DNA of 13,555 bases from JBDREA01 sp043820265 (GTDB taxonomy: Archaea; Altiarchaeota; Altiarchaeia; IMC4; JBDREA01), in the NCBI GenBank assembly GCA_043820265.1, contig JBDREA010000039.1, forward strand, positions 1 through 13,555, in the 5' to 3' direction. The notes below the pieces were generated by a model that did not search any database, had not been told where the DNA came from, and saw nothing but the letters and a program-made list of their open reading frames with translations. This document shows, one piece after another, positions 6,829 to 13,555 of this stretch. The position numbers were made by a program, and so were the translations under genes. How positions within the stretch are numbered: the stretch's first letter is position 1; each line of letters begins with the position of its first letter.

Positions 6829-7815
6829 CTATTTTACTTTCTTCTTTTTCTTCAGGAGATACTTGAAATCCGTTTGTCCGCCCAATCCAAAATAATAGTC
6901 CATCTGCCTAAGGATTATTAAGAAAATGATACCAGCAACTATATCAAGCGAACGTAAACGCTCTCCTCCAACAAGGATCAACTCCGTCAGGCTCAGAAAA
7001 CCCAAAAGAAGGGACAGCGCATAGAAGAATAAAAAAATGCCTCCAATAAACCTGATCTTTTCCCCCAGACTTTTTTCGCGCGTAAGATAAATCAACGGCA
7101 GCGAAGCCAGCGAACCCACTCCTATAAGGAGATTGAGAGTCCGATACTGCTCGACAGCAACAAGCCTACCGAAATAGAAAATTGCCGTAAACATGATAAA
7201 AATGATGATGTAATACCTGCTGTTCCGTTTTAACTGGTCTTTTGCAAAGGAAAAGAAATTCGAAATAATATTCTCTTCATACCTGTAGTAGATTACGAAA
7301 CCGACAATAAAGCAACCCACAGAATATAGGAAGTTATTGATTTCATCCATGTCCCCGTAGAATTTCTCCCCAAAATATATGCAACCGATAAAGGCAAAAA
7401 TCATAACGATATCCATCCTGTGCTCTTTAATGGCCTTTTTACCTTTTCTCAGAATCCAGGGCGATCTTTTCTTCTTTTTTTTCTTACTCTTTTCGATAAT
7501 CTGTTTTCTCTTGAATTCCAGTTTTGACATCTGTGATTTTACCAGATCCTCCTTCAGGGAATGAAGCCGCTCCCAGGAGCCTTCTGCGAGTATATAAGTC
7601 TGATCGCCAGTCTCCTCATCTATTATTTCAAGCCAACCTTCTTTTTTAAGCTCATAGGCCCACTTTCTGATCAAGTCCTTTTCAACCCCAAGCTTCCGTA
7701 TGCAGGCTTCCTCCTGGAGCTTTTTCATCTCCAAGATAAGCGAAAGAAGCTCTTTGTTGTCGGATAATCTCCTCCAGTTGTCGGGTCCAGTTGAACTTCT
7801 TGAGTTGTCCATCAT
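6829..7815 (-). CDS. Winged-helix protein fused to a six-helix membrane domain
   Basis: I do not recognise a named family. Residues ~20-85 look like a winged helix-turn-helix: a helix-rich part, then KKEGWLEIIDEETGDQTYILAEGSW, which has the strand-turn-strand shape of a wing. A basic linker (KSKKKKKKRS, 109-118) follows. Six hydrophobic helices lie at about 134-149, 162-177, 201-221, 228-244, 256-275 and 290-308, and a basic tail (KKKKKVK) ends the protein. The positive linker and tail predict that the DNA-binding part and C-terminus are cytoplasmic. It starts three bases after the top6A stop, so it is probably translated with topo VI. A membrane-anchored regulator or a DNA-membrane tether are possibilities; neither is shown. 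ATG 7812 is an alternative start. Confidence 0.72.
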   Translation of the reverse strand: MMDNSRSSTGPDNWRRLSDNKELLSLILEMKKLQEEACIRKLGVEKDLIRKWAYELKKEGWLEIIDEETGDQTYILAEGSWERLHSLKEDLVKSQMSKLEFKRKQIIEKSKKKKKKRSPWILRKGKKAIKEHRMDIVMIFAFIGCIYFGEKFYGDMDEINNFLYSVGCFIVGFVIYYRYEENIISNFFSFAKDQLKRNSRYYIIIFIMFTAIFYFGRLVAVEQYRTLNLLIGVGSLASLPLIYLTREKSLGEKIRFIGGIFLFFYALSLLLGFLSLTELILVGGERLRSLDIVAGIIFLIILRQMDYYFGLGGQTDFKYLLKKKKKVK

Positions 7816-7818
7816 TTG

Positions 7819-8898
7819 TCAGGGCAATAATCTATTATCCTTTATCTTCTTTGGTAAATACTCTTCTGCAACGAATTCAAGGCTCTTTGACGCAAGCGCC
7901 TGCTGTTCGATTCGTACACCAAGCTTGTTCATCATCTTCAGCTCCCTCTGCCAGGGTTTGGTCTGAAACCAAGGATAATTTAATAGCTCGTCGATCCTCT
8001 TCTTATCCACTTCCTTTAGGGATTCGGTTACTTTTTCAAGTCCGTATTCCTTGATGTCTGTCATTGTCATGCCGACAAAACTGACCTTAGGTGTGCCGAG
8101 ACGCTCTGATTCATGGGCCAAAGACATTGATCCTGCCTTTAGGACGGAGTAAATGTAGTAACCCCAAGGGTCCCCGTCAGTAAAAACTATTATTGGTAGT
8201 TTAGCCTCGAAGCTCAGGCGGTTCACCAGCCTCCTACACCCCCTTGCCGCCTGGCCTTTCGTGGAAACCAGTATGCAATTGTTTTTCTCGTGGTACCTTT
8301 CTTCTACTAGGCGGTCGAACATGGCTCCTGTTTCTATGACAAGCATATATTTCGCACTTACTTTTTTGAACTTATAGTCCTCCACTATGCTTGGAATTGA
8401 TAGTCCGCTTCGGCCAAGTTTGGAACAGTCTATGAGGTCGCCAGAATCCTCGATTAAGATGTTTCCGATTATTGTTCCCTTGTCGTCTGCTTTTAAGTGC
8501 AGTTCCTCTCTGAGCACTCCAAGAGATGTTTCAAGGTCGACTATGAGGGGGTCGGACTCGGACTGGTCTTCGAAGGTATTCTCCTTCGTTCCAGGAATAG
8601 TGTGTTTTAGCTGGTAGTAAAGCTCCCTGATACTTGCGGTTTTTTTCCGTTTGACCAGTTCGCGGCATTTTTCCGCTATCATCGCCGTCTGCATGAATTT
8701 TTTCGCGTGAGCAAGATTTAAAAAAGACCTTGAAGACGTCTTGTCGCCCAATCTTAGAAGCTTCGCTTTTTCATCGTATGTGACATTGGATAAACCCCTC
8801 ATGGGGACATCAATAGCTGGTCCCTTCTTTTTTTCTATGTCTTCCACTAGGTTCTCTCCTAATCCCACGAGTTTGCTTATGACTTCAGAGTCTTTCAT
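7819..8898 (-). CDS. top6A: DNA topoisomerase VI subunit A (Spo11-like)
   Basis: This subunit makes the transient double-strand break in this type IIB topoisomerase, which relaxes and decatenates DNA as an A2B2 complex. The winged-helix (5Y-CAP) domain carries RELYY (91-95); by alignment with Spo11 the second Tyr, Y95, is the DNA-attacking residue. The Toprim domain shows E189 (VIETGAMFDRL) and D241/D243 (FTDGDPWGYYIY), the Mg2+ ligands, plus the STKGQAARGCRRLV strand. At 359 residues it matches the family. Its ATG overlaps the top6B stop by four bases (ATGA), indicating coupled translation and equal supply of both subunits. Confidence 0.97.
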   Translation of the reverse strand: MKDSEVISKLVGLGENLVEDIEKKKGPAIDVPMRGLSNVTYDEKAKLLRLGDKTSSRSFLNLAHAKKFMQTAMIAEKCRELVKRKKTASIRELYYQLKHTIPGTKENTFEDQSESDPLIVDLETSLGVLREELHLKADDKGTIIGNILIEDSGDLIDCSKLGRSGLSIPSIVEDYKFKKVSAKYMLVIETGAMFDRLVEERYHEKNNCILVSTKGQAARGCRRLVNRLSFEAKLPIIVFTDGDPWGYYIYSVLKAGSMSLAHESERLGTPKVSFVGMTMTDIKEYGLEKVTESLKEVDKKRIDELLNYPWFQTKPWQRELKMMNKLGVRIEQQALASKSLEFVAEEYLPKKIKDNRLLP

Positions 8899-10598
8899 TC
8901 TTCATCATCTGTGAGTGTAGTCTGCTCGGATTCTGGAGGTTCCTTTGGAAAATCGGTTCCTTTTTCAATCGATTCTTCCTCTAACTCAAGTTCCTCTTTC
9001 AAGTCGACTTTCTCCCTGATTAAATTTTCCAGCTTGGTTAAAATCTCCTTTTCTTTTTTTTGTGTAAGTTTGGCAAGGGATTTTGAAAGCTCTCTGGCAT
9101 ATCTTAGGAGTGTGTTCAACTGATTCTCCTTTTCAGCCCTCCTGTGCTTTTTTGAGTGAAACCTCTGGAATTTTCTCCCAAGATCCATCAAAGCCTTTTT
9201 TATCTCCTCAATGACCTGGGATTCGTCGGCAATGGATTGTTTGCCTGCCGAAGTGTAGGGCACGTAAGTCGACACCAGATTGACAAACACCGTGACGGGG
9301 GCATTGTCGAAATCCCTTATTCCGTACCTCTTCCATTCGATTGAGTTAACGGCTTTTGTTATCGCGCAGCCTCCGGCGTCAAATAACAATGGGGCACGGT
9401 TCGCGAAACGCATAGTCTCAGAGCGGGTCTGCCCGTTAATCCTTCTTCCGGCTCGACCGCCAAAGGCGATTGCGACCTCTATCTGAAAAGGGATACCTCC
9501 TGAGTGAACCTGCGGATTTCTGGTCAAAACGGTTTCGAACTCTGGGTCCAATATATTTAGGACTGTGGCAGTTATCTGCTCTTCGCCAATCGGTCTTAAA
9601 CCCTCCGTGGGAGGAGCCATAAAACTGGTTGATTTGAAAGCCGCTACCAACTCCTCAGCCTCGGCCCAACTCATCCGGAAAGGCATCTTGTTTAGGTTGA
9701 TGTTGCACTTCGATTCGATCTCTTTTATTTTAGCGCTGCTAATCCTGCTGAAGTCTTGAAGCAAAAAGGAGGAGATCCGTCGGGCCTTTGTTATCTTCGA
9801 TAGAGAGATCAATCCGTCAACCTCCACACCGGCTGGATGAGGCTTCATCTCAATCGGAGGTTTGGGGACTTCGTTTATCGAACGCTCATAGATGGTCCGG
9901 TTCCCCTCTGGGTCGACAAACGAGATGGTTGCATGGGGATTTGCAATGGCGGTTCTTCGAAGGTATTCCGAGGGACTGTATTCGCCCATCTTGTAAAGGA
10001 CGTCCTTCAATTCCACTCGAAGCTCAGTTCCATGCCAGTTCTTATGAAACGAATCAGAAGATAAAGAAGAGGATTCTTCTTCGGCTGTCAACTCCTCCTC
10101 GCCTTGTTCGATGATGTCTGCCTTGTTCTTCGTGAAATCCAAAAGAAGTTTGACCTTCATGAGTCTTCCCTTGCCAGTGCATGTTTTCACTTCAATCGGT
10201 TTACCGGTCGTCATCTGGGAAAACATTGTCACACCAGAGACGCCAATACCCTGTTGCCCCCTCATCTGGATGTTTCTGTGGAACTTTGTGCCCGCAAGCA
10301 TCTTTCCGAAGACCGAAGCGATATGTTTTTCCGGGATCCCAGGTCCGTTGTCTCTTCCAAGGATGAGATAGTGCTCCACTCCAAGAACGTTTAATTCAAC
10401 GTTTATCTCAGGAAGGATCCCTGCCTCCTCGCATGCGTCCAAACTGTTGGTGACCACCTCGTGAACCGCCGTGGTCAAAGAACGAAGCTTGCCGCTGTAA
10501 CCTAGGTGGGCCTTGTTTTTCCGGAAGAACTCGGTTATCGAAACTTCCTTGAATTTCTTGAATAATTCTTCAGCTTTTTTCTTTATAACATCCGCCAT
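8895..10598 (-). CDS. top6B: DNA topoisomerase VI subunit B (GHKL ATPase)
   Basis: This is the ATP-operated clamp of topoisomerase VI. The N-terminal GHKL ATPase fold shows E47 and N51 (HEVVTNSLDACEEAG), DNGPGIP (83-89), the ATP lid RGQQGIGVSG (113-122) and TGKP (131-134). A helix-two-turns-helix insert follows at about 240-310. The transducer domain comes next, with SGGIPFQIEVAIAFGG and RFANRAPLLF; its WKRYG motif probably holds the switch lysine that contacts the ATP gamma-phosphate. The last ~70 residues are a charged coiled coil and an acidic tail. At 567 residues it is of normal length for the form lacking the extra C-terminal Ig-like domain. No Shine-Dalgarno is visible before the ATG. 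Confidence 0.97.
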   Translation of the reverse strand: MADVIKKKAEELFKKFKEVSITEFFRKNKAHLGYSGKLRSLTTAVHEVVTNSLDACEEAGILPEINVELNVLGVEHYLILGRDNGPGIPEKHIASVFGKMLAGTKFHRNIQMRGQQGIGVSGVTMFSQMTTGKPIEVKTCTGKGRLMKVKLLLDFTKNKADIIEQGEEELTAEEESSSLSSDSFHKNWHGTELRVELKDVLYKMGEYSPSEYLRRTAIANPHATISFVDPEGNRTIYERSINEVPKPPIEMKPHPAGVEVDGLISLSKITKARRISSFLLQDFSRISSAKIKEIESKCNINLNKMPFRMSWAEAEELVAAFKSTSFMAPPTEGLRPIGEEQITATVLNILDPEFETVLTRNPQVHSGGIPFQIEVAIAFGGRAGRRINGQTRSETMRFANRAPLLFDAGGCAITKAVNSIEWKRYGIRDFDNAPVTVFVNLVSTYVPYTSAGKQSIADESQVIEEIKKALMDLGRKFQRFHSKKHRRAEKENQLNTLLRYARELSKSLAKLTQKKEKEILTKLENLIREKVDLKEELELEEESIEKGTDFPKEPPESEQTTLTDDEE

Positions 10599-10642
10599 AT
10601 TGAAGTAATGAAATGTACGGGCAAGAATAAAAATATTTTAAG
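10599..10642 (-). promoter_or_regulatory. A/T-rich gap before top6B, possible internal promoter
   Basis: The 44 bases between dim2 and top6B contain, on the minus strand, a TTAAAATATTTTTATT block (about 10626-10641) centred some 35 bases before the top6B ATG. It could be a TATA element giving a short leader, or a weak T tract that lowers readthrough from dim2. The sequence alone does not separate these. Confidence 0.3.
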
Positions 10643-11143
10643 TTATCTTCGACCCTGACTCCGCTCAAGAAAACGATAAACATTCGAATGATTGGAACCA
10701 GAAAGAAGCATATCTACCGCCCTTTTCGCTATGTCAACTTCCCCATAGCTTCCGATTATCGATATGGTCTTTCCGTACACAGCCAAAAAAGCTCCCGTTA
10801 AATCCTCTATCACCTTCCAGCTACGCCCTTTCTCCCCGATGACCCTTCCTTTGAGTCTGGCCATGTTTTTCTCCGAAACACCTCCGTAATCTCTTAGATC
10901 GATTACTTCAAGGATGTTTTCGTCTCCTAACAACCGAAAGGCTTTCTCAGGATTAAATCCTCGTCCAATAGCTTTAATGATATCTTTGGAGATCCACTCG
11001 TCGACTGATTCGCCTTCAACTGAAACTTCCGTTTCTTCGATGGACAACTTAGTTTGAGTACGCAGTTCTATCTCCTTTTTTATCTCGCCCTTTGATCCTA
11101 TAAGCACAGCTATCCTTTCTTGAGGGATTCTCACATATTGCAT
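10643..11143 (-). CDS. Archaeal Dim2/Pno1-type KH-domain rRNA-processing protein
   Basis: This two-KH-domain RNA-binding protein belongs to the family that binds the 3' end of small-subunit rRNA and assists Nob1. KH1 has IGSKGE (15-20) and KH2 has VIGEKGRS (101-108), both with the GxxG nucleic-acid loop. Between them the family-typical AIGRGFNPEKAFRLL (58-72) is present. The length, 166 residues, is normal but at the short end. The ATG at 11143 lies about 27 bases from the centre of a TATATAAAAA element on the same strand, so the transcript is probably leaderless. It heads a leftward unit with top6B and top6A, a gene order I recall from other archaea (for example Pyrococcus). Confidence 0.92.
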   Translation of the reverse strand: MQYVRIPQERIAVLIGSKGEIKKEIELRTQTKLSIEETEVSVEGESVDEWISKDIIKAIGRGFNPEKAFRLLGDENILEVIDLRDYGGVSEKNMARLKGRVIGEKGRSWKVIEDLTGAFLAVYGKTISIIGSYGEVDIAKRAVDMLLSGSNHSNVYRFLERSQGRR

Positions 11144-11164
11144 GAGTTGTAAATAGGGGAATGG

Positions 11165-11174
11165 TTTTTATATA
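11165..11174 (-). promoter_or_regulatory. TATA box of the dim2-top6 unit
   Basis: On the minus strand TATATAAAAA is centred about 27 bases before the dim2 ATG at 11143. This is the archaeal TATA-to-start distance, so transcription would begin at or next to the start codon. It belongs to repeat copy 1. Confidence 0.6.
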
Positions 11175-11216
11175 GGAAATGGGGAAAAGATTTTTATGAA
11201 GGAACTAAAGAAACGA

Positions 11217-11226
11217 TTTTTATATA
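11217..11226 (+). promoter_or_regulatory. TATA box of ssb
   Basis: TTTTTATATA contains a perfect TTTATATA box A in repeat copy 3. A start about 26 bases downstream would fall near 11248, giving a leader of roughly 29 bases before the ATG at 11277 that contains the hairpin at 11247-11270. Confidence 0.6.
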
Positions 11227-11246
11227 GAAAAAACCATACATTGGCG

Positions 11247-11270
11247 GCCAGCAGCGTTTCTACAGCTGGC
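11247..11270 (+). promoter_or_regulatory. Hairpin at the 5' end of the ssb leader
   Basis: GCCAGC (11247-11252) and GCTGGC (11265-11270) form a perfect 6-bp, GC-rich stem with a 12-base loop, ending six bases before the ssb ATG. It stands out in an A/T-rich region. As DNA it could be an operator; as RNA it would occupy nearly the whole leader and may affect translation. No riboswitch family is recognised. Confidence 0.45.
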
Positions 11271-11276
11271 AATTAA

Positions 11277-11786
11277 ATGTTTGGAGCAAACACAAAAATG
11301 GAAGAAGGAGATACACAGGCAGAAGATGTGACCATCGGGGATCTTTCACCGAAGTCCCGAAAGATAAACGTAACCGGAAAAATTGTAGACAAAGCCGAAG
11401 TCAGGGAAGTGGAATCCCGAAAAGACGGAAGCAGCCACAGAGTATGTGAGGCTACCATAGGCGACGGATCAGGCACAGTGTTATTGAGCTTATGGGACGA
11501 CCACGTAGACCAAGTCGAAGTGGAAAAGGTCTATCTGATAAAAAACGGATATTGTTCTCTATTCAAAAACAACCTCCGTCTTAACATCGGAAAATACGGC
11601 GAACTTGCGGAATCCGACGCTGAGATAGCCGAAATAAAAAGCGAAAACAACGTGAGCAGCCAATACTTCGAAGACGACAGAAGAGACAGGCGATCCGGTG
11701 GAGGAGGCCAAGGACGCTTTGGAGGCGGAGGAGGCGGAAACCGGTTCGGAGGAGGCGGTGGTAGATCAGGCAGAGGAAGATACTAG
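11277..11786 (+). CDS. Single-stranded DNA-binding protein, one OB fold with RGG-rich tail
   Basis: It is a likely ssDNA-binding protein of the compact archaeal SSB/RPA-like type. The OB fold spans about 18-112: IGDLSPKSRKINVTGKIV (first strands), ATIGDGSGTVLLSLWDD (59-75, with W73), and LIKNGYCSLFKNNLRLNIGKYG (87-108, with F97), the aromatic positions that usually stack on bases. After an acidic link, residues ~135-169 are Arg/Gly-rich (GRFGG, NRFGG, RSGRGRY), an RGG-type tail, unlike the acidic tail of bacterial SSB. Single-OB archaeal SSBs are about 140-170 residues, as here. The start is uncertain: ATG 11298, preceded by GGAG, would give a 162-residue protein that still contains the whole fold. 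It is divergent from dim2-top6, sharing the repeat-bearing promoter region. Confidence 0.85.
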   Translation: MFGANTKMEEGDTQAEDVTIGDLSPKSRKINVTGKIVDKAEVREVESRKDGSSHRVCEATIGDGSGTVLLSLWDDHVDQVEVEKVYLIKNGYCSLFKNNLRLNIGKYGELAESDAEIAEIKSENNVSSQYFEDDRRDRRSGGGGQGRFGGGGGGNRFGGGGGRSGRGRY

Positions 11787-11806
11787 TTAATCTCTCCCAC
11801 CTAAAC

Positions 11807-11833
11807 TTTTTCTTTTTTATTTTCATTTTTTTT
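11807..11833 (+). terminator. T-tract terminator after ssb
   Basis: Three T runs of 5, 6 and 8 residues (11807-11811, 11813-11818, 11826-11833) fill the gap between the ssb stop and the kae1 ATG. No stem is needed or seen. Part of the block (near 11815-11822) is at the right distance to serve as the kae1 TATA element, since kae1 has no Shine-Dalgarno site. Confidence 0.55.
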
Positions 11834-11845
11834 ATTTCTTTCCTC

Positions 11846-12817
11846 ATGACTATCACCATCGGTTTCGAGGGCACGGCCCATACGTTGGGTGTTGGAATCG
11901 TCGACGGGAAGAAAGTCTTTGCCGATGAAAAAAGCATTTACTCGCCTGAGAAGGGCGGCCTGCACCCCAGGGATTCCTCCCAGCACATGAGCGAACACCT
12001 GCATGAAACCCTCGAAAAAGCACTTGATGTTTCGAAAAAATCCTGGGATGATATCGAAGCCTTAGCTTTCAGCCAGGGCCCTGGGATGGGTCCCTGCCTT
12101 CGGACCGTCGCAACAGCTGCCAGAACCCTGGCACTATACCACATGAAGCCCTTAATAGGGGTCAACCACTGCGTAGCCCACATCCAAGCGGGTCTGACGG
12201 TCGGGGAATTGAAGGACCCTCTTACACTTTATGTTTCTGGGGGAAACACCCAGGTCACAAAGCTCGAGGAGGGCAGGTATCGCATATTCGGCGAGACGAT
12301 TGATATAGGAGTCGGTAACCTCCTCGACAAGTTCGGCCGCGAGGTCGGATTAGCGCATCCTGCGGGGCCAAAGATTGAGATGCTCGCAAGCGAGGGCAAG
12401 GAATTCATCGAGCTCCCCTACACAGTCAAGGGGACGGATCTCTCGTTTTCGGGGCTGTACAACGCAGCCACCTGGGCTGCCGAAAAACATCCCCTCGAAG
12501 ACGTCTGCTACTCCCTTCAGGAGACCGCCTTCGCCATGCTCTGCGAGGTCACTGAAAGGGCGCTCGCACACCTAAAAGCCAAAGAGATACTTCTGACCGG
12601 CGGCGTTGCAAACAACAAACGACTATCAGAAATGGTCGAATCGGTCGCAGACGAACACGGAGCAACCTACTACGTCCCAAAAGGGCTCTGTTCCGACAAC
12701 GGCGCAATGATAGCCATGCTCGGAGAAGCAATGCACAAGGCAGGACTCGAAACAAAAATCGAAGACTCACAAATCAACCAAGGATGGCGGACAGACCAAG
12801 TAGATGTAGTATGGTGA
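11846..12817 (+). CDS. kae1: tRNA threonylcarbamoyladenosine (t6A) synthase subunit Kae1
   Basis: Kae1 is the catalytic subunit of the KEOPS complex; it transfers the threonylcarbamoyl group from threonylcarbamoyl-AMP to A37 of ANN-decoding tRNAs. The ASKHA-fold motifs are clear: H108 and H112 (GVNHCVAHIQAG) and D284 (CSDNGAMIA) are the metal ligands, with SGGNTQ (131-136), GNLLDKFGREVGL, FSGLYNAA and LLTGGVANN forming the nucleotide pocket. At 323 residues it is Kae1 alone. The Bud32 kinase, often fused in euryarchaea, is not attached and not in the window. It lies 59 bases after ssb behind a T-rich tract and may have its own promoter. Its codons look more GC-rich than those of flanking genes. 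Confidence 0.96.
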   Translation: MTITIGFEGTAHTLGVGIVDGKKVFADEKSIYSPEKGGLHPRDSSQHMSEHLHETLEKALDVSKKSWDDIEALAFSQGPGMGPCLRTVATAARTLALYHMKPLIGVNHCVAHIQAGLTVGELKDPLTLYVSGGNTQVTKLEEGRYRIFGETIDIGVGNLLDKFGREVGLAHPAGPKIEMLASEGKEFIELPYTVKGTDLSFSGLYNAATWAAEKHPLEDVCYSLQETAFAMLCEVTERALAHLKAKEILLTGGVANNKRLSEMVESVADEHGATYYVPKGLCSDNGAMIAMLGEAMHKAGLETKIEDSQINQGWRTDQVDVVW

Positions 12818-12848
12818 ATATTTCGCTTTTCTATTTCAAATCCGAAAG
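12818..12848. other. Short convergent gap between kae1 and the minus-strand hypothetical gene
   Basis: The 31 bases hold short T runs (TTTCGCTTTTC) suited to T-dependent termination of kae1. No hairpin is seen for either strand. Confidence 0.35.
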
Positions 12849-13555
12849 CTAGGGCATCTGTTTTTGACCCACTGTTACAACCTTGAATATCCTCCCATCG
12901 TGAAGGTTAAAACGTCTAGAGATACAGTTTTCAGTTTTCATTTTCATTAATTCTAAGTGAATAGGTCCTATTTCACATCCCACTTGGAGAATACGAGCTC
13001 CTCTGGGTAAGTTAATCTCTCCAGTTTTTGGCATCCCTAGATTCAAACCGCTATGACCGCCACCTGTGCCATATAAATCAACGAAAAACTTTTGATTTTT
13101 TCCATCTCTTCGTTTGACAGGAGTAGTGACGTACATCATCTTTGATTGGTTTTTAATGAAATCGGTTAAGGGTTTTACTTCTTTTTCCGTCAGCGGTTTT
13201 TCTGAAGCATACCTAATGAACAACGGGTCGATGAAGGTGTTATAGCTCTCATAAATGGATATATACTCTCCACTATAGTTTACTGGAAGAAGGTAGGTGA
13301 GGTTCCTACCATTTACCTCTTCATAAGATGTGGTCATTAATTGTGTTCTTGCCTCCTCTAACTGGGGGTACACATTTTTTTCAAGCCATTGAATCATCAC
13401 TTGTCTTGCCTCTTCTATGGTGTCCATATCGGGCGAATATGAACCAACTTCTACTTCTACTTCAACGGGTTCCCACCATGTAATCCCACCAGTGGCGAGT
13501 CTTGGTTTTGAATATTCCTTCTGGAGATAACCAAAAGCGTATACTCCTATCAAAA
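12849..13555 (-). CDS. Unrecognised, probably exported protein (partial at right edge)
   Basis: The frame is open to the right edge, so the N-terminus is missing; a TTG at 13553 is only the first possible start codon in view. The visible 234 residues begin with IGVYAFGYLQ, which could be the end of a membrane anchor or signal. An acidic beta-like stretch (WWEPVEVEVEVGSY), a helical part at about 43-70, a Tyr-rich middle and a Gly-rich turn (DLYGTGGGHSGLNLG) follow, then a C-terminal part rich in strands. Three N-x-S/T sequons (NLT, NYS, NQS) fit an extracytoplasmic protein that AglB could modify. I cannot place it in a family. It converges on kae1. Confidence 0.6.
   Translation of the reverse strand, partial: LIGVYAFGYLQKEYSKPRLATGGITWWEPVEVEVEVGSYSPDMDTIEEARQVMIQWLEKNVYPQLEEARTQLMTTSYEEVNGRNLTYLLPVNYSGEYISIYESYNTFIDPLFIRYASEKPLTEKEVKPLTDFIKNQSKMMYVTTPVKRRDGKNQKFFVDLYGTGGGHSGLNLGMPKTGEINLPRGARILQVGCEIGPIHLELMKMKTENCISRRFNLHDGRIFKVVTVGQKQMP

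Larger units (their letters stand above)
11163..11240. repeat. Three tandem 26-base imperfect repeats carrying TATA-like elements
   Basis: Copies start at 11163, 11189 and 11215, each exactly 26 bases long with no spacer. All share GRTTTTTAT at their start and an A-G-rich middle. Copies 1 and 2 match at 18 of 26 positions, copies 1 and 3 at 17, and copies 2 and 3 at 15. Copies 1 and 3 hold a perfect TTTATATA element. The array fills most of the divergent gap between dim2 and ssb. Confidence 0.7.

Noticed and set aside
8895..10598. Gyrase or topoisomerase IV B-type subunit
   Set aside because: The GHKL domain is followed by the topo VI-type H2TH insert and transducer, and the adjacent subunit is a Spo11/Toprim A subunit, not GyrA/ParC-like.
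11163..11240. CRISPR-like array
   Set aside because: The repeats are only three, imperfect and directly adjacent with no spacers, and no cas gene is near. They coincide with TATA elements of divergent genes.
11581..11937. Minus-strand open frame opposite the ssb 3' end and kae1 5' end
   Set aside because: It crosses the T-rich gap and lies antisense to two well-supported genes; its Arg/Leu-rich translation is what the antisense of a Gly-rich tail and A/T tract would give.

Overview
The window is archaeal. It encodes DNA topoisomerase VI (both subunits), an archaeal Dim2/Pno1-type KH protein, the Nob1 endonuclease, Kae1, an AglB/STT3 oligosaccharyltransferase and an OB-fold ssDNA-binding protein with an RGG tail. 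Gene starts often carry TATA boxes about 26 bases upstream of a leaderless start, and genes tend to end in T-rich tracts. I cannot fix the lineage. A euryarchaeal or DPANN-type genome fits, and the neighbourhood is mostly core genome, with a possible transposase remnant at the left edge.

Layout. (1) 1-338: the C-terminal end of a transposase-like reading frame, then a noncoding stretch with an intrinsic-terminator-like hairpin for the leftward genes. (2) 339-4045, minus strand: uppS then aglB, a two-gene unit with a 5-base gap that makes the polyprenyl lipid carrier and the enzyme that transfers glycan from such a carrier to protein. (3) 4109-4627, plus: nob1, divergent from uppS. (4) 4759-6114, plus: an exported coiled-coil protein with five N-glycosylation sequons, whose frame is broken by one in-frame TAA, followed by a small lipoprotein. 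(5) 6168-6827, plus: stand-alone coaB (CoA synthesis), ending tail to tail with the next unit. (6) 6829-11143, minus: dim2 - top6B - top6A - winged-helix membrane protein. The last three are tightly packed (4-base overlap, then a 3-base gap). (7) 11144-11276: a divergent control region with three 26-base tandem repeats carrying TATA elements, and a hairpin. (8) 11277-12817, plus: ssb and kae1. (9) 12849-13555, minus: an unrecognised, probably exported protein that runs off the right edge.

Three themes recur: small-subunit rRNA maturation (Nob1 and its usual partner Dim2), DNA topology and ssDNA handling (topo VI, SSB) expressed from one shared divergent promoter region, and cell-surface glycoprotein production (UppS, AglB and sequon-bearing exported proteins). 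The most unusual items are the winged-helix/membrane fusion behind topo VI, the in-frame stop in the coiled-coil surface protein, and the 26-base periodic promoter repeats. I found no CRISPR array, rRNA or tRNA gene, or recognisable defence system.
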